Below, one piece after another: positions 1 through 3,400 of a stretch of 5,973 nt of DNA; positions within the stretch are counted from its first letter, which is position 1, and each line of letters begins with the position of its first letter. Source of the DNA: Candidatus Iainarchaeum sp. (GTDB lineage: Archaea; Iainarchaeota; Iainarchaeia; Iainarchaeales; JAGHAR01); the NCBI GenBank assembly GCA_021161405.1, contig JAGHAR010000097.1:1-5973 (forward strand), written 5' to 3'. The notes beneath the pieces were generated by a model. That model did not search any database. It was given only the letters and a program-made list of their open reading frames with translations, and was not told the origin of the DNA. Both the position numbers and the translations under genes were made by a program.

Positions 1-1
1 C

Positions 2-484
2 ATAGAGGATTCCAGCAAAGAGGTTGTTGTGGATAGAGAAAAATTAAGCGGCAAAGAATTGAAGATAGAATTTATTAAGATTACAGATGCGCAGGAGCAG
101 GAAGTAGAAACTTTAACTCCGGGTAATGAGTATTGGATGGAATTTTCAATCGCCTCGCAGAAAGGAGCAAAGCTGGGAGCTCATTTTAGAGTAGGCAGCG
201 ATGAAGTTGTGTTTGCAGATTCAGAGTATGCTGGAATTGTTGGCTTCGATGCTAAAGTAGATAGCTTCTCCTATGGAAGAACATACAACAGTAAAGGAGC
301 AGGCAACGAAGCTGTTGACAGAGCAAACTATGGAAGAGCTGGCGAATATAACAAATGGCTTGAATTAAATTGGAACAATGCAAACGAATTGACAATTGTT
401 AAAGTAAAGATAAGGGTTAGGGAGAACGCTGATCTGCACACAAAGGAGATAGAATTCCATTATAGAGCATGGATAAGGGAAGGG
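2..484 (+). other. Beta-rich module 1 (weakly cohesin-like), truncated at window edge
   Basis: Residues 1-161 of the visible protein. The segment alternates short hydrophobic strands with polar turns (EYWMEFSI near 44-51, then GAKLGAHFRV near 57-64) and holds no cysteine. Landmarks are GIVGFDA at 78-84, ELTIVK at 129-134 and YRAWIREG at 154-161. The same three landmarks recur in the same order in the next module, so the two are probably duplicates. Module 1 carries about 30 extra residues, rich in Gly, Asn and Tyr, between the first and second landmark. The strand order and the closing aromatic-Arg-Ala...Glu-Gly strand recall cohesin-type domains, but this is a pattern impression only. The true N-terminal boundary is upstream of the window. 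Confidence 0.5.
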
Positions 485-3400
485 CCAACAGTAATTAGAG
501 ATCCTGAAGACAGTGTGCTTCTCTTTGATTTGTACAACAACAAGAGAGGCAGCCTTTATGCAGAGACATACTCAATAAGCTTTAAGCTTGCTCCGAGCAA
601 TACGCTGAATTTCTGCGAGAAGGGAATCTGCCTAGCATTTAAATTTTTGGATTCTAAAGGCATAGAATACAATCCAGAAGAGTTTGTTGCAGATAAGGAC
701 AACGATTACGCTTTGCTTGTTATTCTTGATTCAAAGATAAACCAAATTGTCAATCTGCAGATAAATTCCTCGAGCGAGGTTGGCTTAACTGGCTTTGATG
801 TTGGTTTCTTTGGAAAAATTCCTGCGGCAGAGCCGAAGCAGGAGCTTAGCATTATGCGCCTTGGTTTAGCTGCTAACTATCCGAAAAAAATATACGTGTA
901 TTTCAGAGCAATTAAGGAAGGAAATGCTCAGCTCTTTATCAAATTAAATTCAAAACGTGGAGAAATTGCAAAGCAGCTCTTCTTCAATGTGCAGGAAGCA
1001 AAAGAAATTGTTGTAAAATTAAGGCCGGAATTCATAGAGCCGAACAAAGATTTCGATATAATACTTACAGATAAACAAGGCACGCCAATAACAAATGCAA
1101 AAATAGAAATAAGAGCAAGCAACAATCAACTGCTAACAACAAAGCTAGGAAACAACACAGCAAACAACGGGGCAAACGGAGTATATAGAATTCAAAACAA
1201 TTTCAGACCAGGAAAGATAAGAATTATAATTACTGCTGAGGGCTACAAAAAGAAGGAACTCGAGGTTTACGTTGCAAGGAAAGGAAGCATAGCGATTGTT
1301 CCAAGCACAATAAGGGTTTTCTTATCGAAGGAAACAAAGGCAAAGGTTGTCCAGGCTCAAATTATAAACCAAACAGACATGGAGATAAGGGGAATAAGCT
1401 ATGAGCTAACAAACAATTCAATTCCCAACCAATTCAAATTGGATATAAGCATTCCGGCTGTGCTAACAAAACAGGCAAGGGCTCTTATTACAATAAACGT
1501 AAGCTACAACGCCGAAACAGAGGCCTCTCTCAGCGGCTTTGCTGACTTAGTAGTTAGCGGACTTATCGGCTCTGCCGTAGTTAAAACAAAAGCAAGGATA
1601 GAGGTTTACTACAACAAAAGAATTATGGACACAAGCTGCCTGAAATTTGATAAAGAGAAATTAGTGGCATATCTAACAACAACGCAGTTTAGTGGAGCTC
1701 AGCTAAGCTGGCAGCAAACATTGAATCCAAACGAATTGAATTCGATAGAATTCCAAAATGAGGGGCAAAGAAGATTAATTGCTGACCTTTACAACGATCC
1801 TCGCTATAGCTCCGGCTTTCCAATGAGATATTCTTTTGGAGCCGAGGAATTGCAGTTGGCAGTAACAAACAACTGCAACACAGAGCTAGAACTTAAAACA
1901 GCCAGCAGAGAAATAACACCAAACAATATAACAATTGAAATGCCGAAAATAGTCAAATTGGCAAAGGGAGAAACGAAAAAACTCAACATAAAAATTACAA
2001 ACAGAATTAACCGCGCTGCTGTGCAGCAGAAAAAATACGAAATCATCTTTGAATCAGCAGAACTAACCAAAACAATTCCGTTAGAAATTAATTTCGTAGA
2101 TGCAAGAACTCTCATAACTGCGCCCCCAAGCATTGTGCTTTTCCTAGCACAGGCACCGCAGGAAAAAATTGCAAGGGCAGCCGTTCCGATTTTCATAAGA
2201 AATATCGGCAGAATTCCGATATCAAACGTTGAACTAGCTTTGGCAAACACAGACGATTGGCGCAGAAACGGGGTAAGCGTTTCAATTACTCCGCAAACAA
2301 TCGGCCAGCAAACATTGAGGCCAAATGAAACATTGCTGCCAACAAGATGGCTAATCGCTGAAACAGATTCTGAAAAAAGCATCCCAAGGCCGTTGTTCGG
2401 AGCCATAGTTGTAAGGGGAATTGTAAACAATCAGAGAAAAGTCCTAAGGGTTATTCCTGTCTGGATCCATGTAAGCGGTTCTTCTTGCCTGAGAGCAACG
2501 CCAGTAGATGCTCTGGCTTTTATAAGCGAGGAATCCGGTTATGGAGTAATAAGCAAGCGCGTAAAGGTTAAGAATTACTGCATGCAGGAAGTTAGGCTCT
2601 TAGATGTCGAGCCAAGGCAGTTAGCAGGAAACAGGCTCATGATGACCGGCTATGGAATAATCTTGCCTAACAATGCTGAGCAGGAAATTATATTAAGATT
2701 GGAAAAGAACGAAGACATGCTTAGAGAGAACGAACCAATCAGAATTAAAGCATGGTTAGTAAGAAGCCTGAAAACAACATACAGCAATCCATTAACAATA
2801 ACAATTAAAATCGGGGAAAAAGCTATTGAAACAGGGCCTGTAACAAGAGACATCACAATGAATTACTGCGGCACAACAGAAACAGTAAAGCTGAAAATGC
2901 CAAAAATTGGCAGTGATTGTTCAAACAGTTACTGCGACGCGAAAAATGCTGCTAAATTCATTATCAGCAAATTGGAAAACATCTCAAGACAGGTTAAGAA
3001 CAAAATCCACGCTTATAATTCAAACGCGAGGAATTTTAACTGCAGCAGGGCTAACTTCTGCACATTTGCAGAGTTGGGCATAACACCAGCGCCGTTCTAC
3101 TTGTATATGCAGAATGATTATCTCTCCGCATACGTAATTGCCCATGAATTAAGCAATGCTACAGAAATGAAAGGTTATAGCTCGAGGACATCTAGCATCA
3201 GTTTGGAGAGTGTTGCTGCAAGCGGCTGGGGCTTTGGACAGGTAATACTGCAAAGCAACTTGAAGGGCTGTGGCAGATACATGCTGAGCATAAAGGGAGC
3301 AGTGCAGGTAGTTGAAAATAGAATTCTAACAGATAGAATTCTCTTTTATATAGAAGCATCAAAAAGGAAAACAACAAAAGAATGCGAAAACCGCGTGGAG

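Noticed and set aside
1804..2430. A 208-codon open frame on the - strand opposite the Ig-like unit, with a hydrophobic, Phe/Ser/Leu-rich translation.
   Set aside because: It is antisense to a clearly folded protein segment. Its composition is what the complement of Lys/Asn/Glu/Ala-rich codons gives, and it has no family pattern.
3137..3166. A-H-E-L-S-N-A-T-E near residue 1048, considered as a zinc-metalloprotease HExxH motif.
   Set aside because: The second His is missing (H-E-L-S-N), and no downstream Glu/His/Asp ligand pattern of a metallopeptidase is visible.
3318..3342. Direct DNA repeat atagaattct occurring twice, 15 bases apart.
   Set aside because: It is in frame and encodes the small peptide echo N-R-I-L-T/D-R-I-L-F; it is too short and too isolated to be a regulatory or recombination site.
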